A stretch of 64,000 nt of DNA. Source: Bugula neritina (taxonomy: Eukaryota; Bryozoa; Gymnolaemata; Cheilostomatida; Bugulidae). Each line of letters begins with the position of its first letter. Positions within the stretch are counted from its first letter, which is position 1. This document shows positions 60,292-64,000 of this stretch, piece by piece. The notes below the pieces were generated by a model. It made no database searches. It was not told the DNA's origin and was given only the letters and a program-made list of their open reading frames with translations. The stretch lies in assembly GCA_964035545.1 (NCBI GenBank), contig OZ037770.1, forward strand, positions 13,028,642 through 13,092,641, in the 5' to 3' direction. Made by a program: the position numbers and the translations under genes.

Positions 60292-60495
60292 TCAGGCATC
60301 GATGTTGTGCAAAAACTGAGAGTGCTGCCTATAAATATTGCAGCTATAAAAGGCGTCTAGACCAGTTAGAGACTTTGATATGCTACTGCTGCCCACGCAG
60401 TTGCCGCCTCCTGATGCTTGGTCTCTCAGAAAGTCTTGAGATAATGTTGTTACGAAAAGTGATGTAGCTCCGCGTCCAGTAGCATGGCTATTGCT
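60292..60495 (-). CDS. Candidate 3'-terminal coding exon, unidentified gene
   Basis: After an acceptor-like TTTCTAG, 67 codons stay open on the minus strand and end with TGA. The content is balanced and partly G+C-rich, unlike its surroundings: it includes QDFLRDQASGGGNCVGSSS and SKSLTGLDAFYSCNIYRQ, ending NIDA. A minus-strand AATAAA (plus TTTATT at 60178-60183) lies about 110 bp beyond the stop. These three signs suit the last exon of a gene continuing past the right end, but I do not recognise the protein and no upstream exon is certain. It could be chance. Confidence 0.25.
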   Translation of the reverse strand, partial: SNSHATGRGATSLFVTTLSQDFLRDQASGGGNCVGSSSISKSLTGLDAFYSCNIYRQHSQFLHNIDA

Positions 60496-60911
60496 CTAGA
60501 AAGTACTGGAAAGTGCCGGATATAGTGAGTGTAGATGGCAATCTTGCTACAGAAGATTAGCATTTTACTATGACCTCAAATGGTATAAAGCAGCAATATT
60601 CCCTTCAGCTCCAATACAGTGTATGACAGAATTAAAGATAAGAAGTTGTTTTAAAAAGAATTAAACATGGCTCATTAGAATGAGATTTAGATTCAATCCT
60701 ATTTACTGCAAACCTGTAATTTAATGTTTTATAAGTTCTTGTTTTAAGCATTTACTGCTTTTTCAGAGAACAGTTATGGTACTGAAGCTACACAGATTTG
60801 TAAATGTACATAGACATGGCTTGTATATAGACACACCAGTTAAAGCGATATATACATATACTTACTTGCAAACTCTAAATTCTGTAATAAACTAACATCA
60901 CTACTTCAGAG

Positions 60912-61007
60912 TTATCTTATCATAGGAAAAGTTCTCAGTCTCTTGTGAGGCAGACAGGTTATCTCTCTGTTGGGAGGCAGCCTACCAGATCTCATGTCAG
61001 ACAGTAT
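60912..61007 (-). CDS. Candidate short terminal exon, unidentified
   Basis: After the acceptor GTGTACACAG, 31 codons read ILSDMRSGRLPPNREITCLP and HKRLRTFPMIR, then stop. The residue mix looks protein-like and the segment is less AT-rich than its neighbours. It could be an alternative last exon of the same unknown gene as 60292-60495, or not coding at all. Confidence 0.18.
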   Translation of the reverse strand: MLSDMRSGRLPPNREITCLPHKRLRTFPMIR

Positions 61008-61020
61008 CTGTGTACACAAT

Positions 61021-64000
61021 AATAACAGAGAGAGAGATGCTGCCTACAATTAGACTTTCACTGCATGTTCAACTATAAAACAACTTTGAATTGTAGTCTG
61101 AATGTAACTAAGCTGTGAAATAGCTCTGATACTTTGAGTAACATAACATATTCTACACAGGAAAGAGCAAAACATTCTGGAAAAAAGGAGTTTGTTGTGT
61201 GAGCATTCATATGTTTAGGCTATGTTTGCTTTATTAGATTTAGAGACTGGTTGAAGAGCAAAGGTAGATTGAGGTAGATGTAGATAAGGAGGTAGACACA
61301 AACTGACTAGGAATAAACCAGCATTAACATTTATATATCAAGACAAAGCACATTCAGTATAATATCATCAACAGTGTGATGTATGATACTTCTACAGGTA
61401 ATCGTGTTCAAAGAAAAAAGAAATCAGGAATGCCCACTAGAGCAAGAAGTTGAACAAATAAAATTCTGTTCACACCAAACACTCAAGTGACATTTCAATC
61501 ATTTAACTCACTTCAACCATATGAGCAGAACCATAAAAGAATTGTGAGAGCAGATAGCTCAGATAAGAAAGCAAATCTTTTTGAAAATTATGTTGAGGTG
61601 ACCATTGATGACGGCTGAACAAAAGAGAATTGACAAGCAGAGCTCACCTGAAATGGTTTAGTTATTAATTAAATGCCTGGTGTACCTATAATAAAGGGTA
61701 TCAAAATGAAAGTACAGAGCAAAAGCTCTAGCTAATTAGAAGTCCAACTATACTAAAGTATGGCATTTCAGTGGTTGGCATTGTGACATTAAAAAGAAGG
61801 TAAAAATGAAAAAAGAGAAAGATAAAAAGAAAGCCAAGGATGGCTTGAAATCAAAAATAAATTTTTATGATTTTTGCTATCAAGAACTTTGGGCTAGAGG
61901 CTGGTCTAGATAGGCATGCCAGACCAATTAATATAATGCTGTCATCGTTCAACCCACAGATAGCTATATCAATAGACACATTCACAACAGCTAGGCTTTT
62001 TTTCCTAGCATAGTCAATTTACATCAAGGATTAAAATTAGCAGAGCTGTTGATAAAAATTAATTCTAGCATTATTTCATTACACTAGAGCATATAACTAT
62101 AACATTTTCAATCCATTGTATTGTAAAAATCATTCCTTAATTAATGCTCTGATCCACTATATAAGTGTCAGATCAGAAAATACATAGTGTTGTGTGTTTT
62201 TGCAGAGTAGATACTGCACAATAATGTAATACATTTACAGAGAATAATATGCTGGTAGTGATTATAGTATAGTCAACAATTTGAGTAGGCTATGAGTGGT
62301 AAATAATTTACCAAGTAAATGTAACCTGATATAGTGGTGGTACACTATAATTTAGTTCCTAGAAAGTCAGTTCTTAGAAAATATGCTATTCTTGAAACAG
62401 TAAATAATTATAGATGTATGGGGCTTTCTTCCTTTTTTATTTGTTTAACTCTTACTTCTGTATTTCACAAGTTATATCTTTAAGATATTCCAACTCGCTG
62501 AATTATGGTTTCCGTTGGTACTGAGGCTTGCCTGCTTACTTGAAACTTTCAGTGAGATGACTGCTGTGACAGGTTGAAGTAACTATAAATTATTATATCT
62601 ATTCCGTCATTGGGACGTATATGATTATTCAATCATATTAACATATAGATGACATTTAACGTTAATTATATACTTGATGAATTATACAAATTTGATATAA
62701 CCAGGTGTTTTACTTCACTTATAAAATCTAATATCTACAAAGTCAACACGTGAACAACTAATACATATTATTGTATTTTCTTGTTATAAAACATATATTT
62801 CAGGCTATGAGTTATGGTATAATTAATGCTGGTATAACTTATGAGTCTTAGAGATCCTGATATGGTCAATACCGGGATGGTGTCACCAACAATTCCTCAC
62901 GTAGCAGTTAGCACATTGCTTGACTTGAACCTGCGGACCAACCAGCAACTTACCTGGTTAGACTCATCGCCCGTACCTCAGAAATCCAAAACAACCCGAC
63001 TATAAAAGGCAGCATAGAAGCAGCGACAGGATTATCAACGATCAGAAGAGCCGTTAATAATCGAAAGAGTCATAGTATATTTAGTTTTGTGTGAAATAAT
63101 TTAGAAACTCAAATATTTAATTGAATTTCAATCCAATCAATTTCGGACTAAGAAGTTCCATTGGAAGTAATTTGATTTATTTTTTTTGTGATGTACTAAT
63201 TTTTGTTATTGTTTATTTTATTACTGTATAACTTGTACTTGGAGAAACCATCATTAAACTGAAAATTTACTTTGAAGTCGGTAAATTACATTTGAAGGAA
63301 TATTGTTGACATTGGGAATTTATTTAGTTACGTAGGTTGCTTGAGGAAACTGTCTTGGAATTGTTTGATCTTTTAAGCTACACCAAATTTATGTTTAACA
63401 GGCTTATCAATTTTTGTTGCCAGTATATTATACACAGCGGGATTTCAAAGGGTCGCTAGGATATACATATATATGTTTGTTTTATTTCTTTTGGGTTTGG
63501 TTATTATAATAATTTTTCTTGTCTTATAATTTTTGTTTCCATATTATTATCAAATAGATATTTTAAAACGCATGCAAAATCCATAGTTTTATTCATTTCC
63601 GGAGAGGCAGGTCCTAAATTTGTCTCACGAAATTTATAACCTGAGTGCTACCATTACACAATACACATAGAACCACACATATTGTTTATACATAAATAAT
63701 ATTGCCAAGCCAAACCATTAATAAACATTTGTCGAGCGGAGATAACTCCTATATTTTTATTCTGCAGTTATTGGATTGTAGATACTAATTTCAAAGCAAA
63801 ATTATCAAATAATATCTAACTTGTCAATTGTCTCTCCTTGAATTAATCAAGCGAAAAGTTATTTTCATTCAAGTAATATAAATAAATAAATATACACATA
63901 TTTCAATAAGTTTATAAACTATAACTATTAAAAATTATTAAAATTATATATATATATAACTTTTAATTTTATTTTATTTTCGTTCGACATAAGTTCATTT
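61021..64000. other. Right-hand flank, no recognised gene
   Basis: Mostly AT-rich DNA. The only notable part is 62880-63060, which is less AT-rich and carries a TATA-like box and a minus-strand splice donor (see separate entry). A few open runs (for example 61440-61620, +) have no family character. Confidence 0.45.
63001..63008 (+). promoter_or_regulatory. TATA-box-like sequence in a G+C-richer block
   Basis: TATAAAAG followed by GCAGC matches the core TATA consensus, and a less AT-rich stretch lies downstream. It may be a promoter or part of a solo LTR (TGTCACCAACAATT at 62880 is LTR-like). No transcript start or gene can be assigned. Confidence 0.25.

Noticed and set aside
61440-61620. Open run ending in a YVEVTIDDG-like sequence
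   Set aside because: About 54 codons without a start or clear acceptor, and no family resemblance; chance is more likely.

Overview
This is a eukaryotic, clearly metazoan, window. The genes are split by spliceosomal GT-AG introns, AATAAA-type signals follow them, and the DNA is AT-rich (roughly one third G+C by eye). It carries tRNA-derived SINEs, small inverted-repeat elements, a LINE and many mini- and microsatellites. The gene set and the sequence divergence suggest an invertebrate, most likely a lophotrochozoan (mollusc, annelid or bryozoan-like). I cannot fix the phylum from sequence alone.

Layout. 1-4927 is gene-poor flank. 4928-31494 (+) is a 15-exon PRDM1/Blimp-1 gene encoding 851 residues, with a very divergent PR/SET domain and five well-conserved C2H2-type zinc fingers. 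Facing it tail to tail is 32641-37872 (-), a six-exon TRNAU1AP (SECp43) gene of 288 residues with two RRMs, whose intron 5 is filled by a 24-bp minisatellite. A near-complete CR1/L2/Jockey-type LINE lies at about 38530-41625 (-). It has an intact 924-codon endonuclease-reverse transcriptase ORF and the tail of an overlapping ORF1. From 41.6 to 44.9 kb the DNA is low-complexity repeat.

45229-50906 (+) holds a tandem pair of type-1 cystatins (stefins) with identical exon 2 and exon 3 lengths. The first is a normal cytosolic form of 100 residues; the second has gained a signal peptide (122 residues). 51904-54433 (-) is a three-exon beta-1,4-galactosyltransferase-family enzyme of 344 residues. 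56169-58091 (-) is a five-coding-exon secreted protein of 211 residues, probably a divergent C-type-lectin-like protein, with a visible TATA box and a 5' UTR exon near 59.1 kb. The last 5 kb is mostly unassigned, with two weak candidate terminal exons on the minus strand.

The neighbouring genes show no common pathway; this is an ordinary animal chromosome segment. PRDM1 is a transcriptional repressor, TRNAU1AP acts in selenocysteine tRNA/selenoprotein synthesis, the stefins inhibit papain-like proteases and the galactosyltransferase acts in the Golgi. The most interesting points are the secreted stefin duplicate, a minisatellite that begins exactly at a 5' splice site, three families of short inverted-repeat elements (one copy nested in a SINE with a visible 3-bp target duplication), and a 93-bp near-perfect palindrome. 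All exon joins were worked out by hand from reading frame and splice consensus; each gene model closes in frame, but none has transcript support here.
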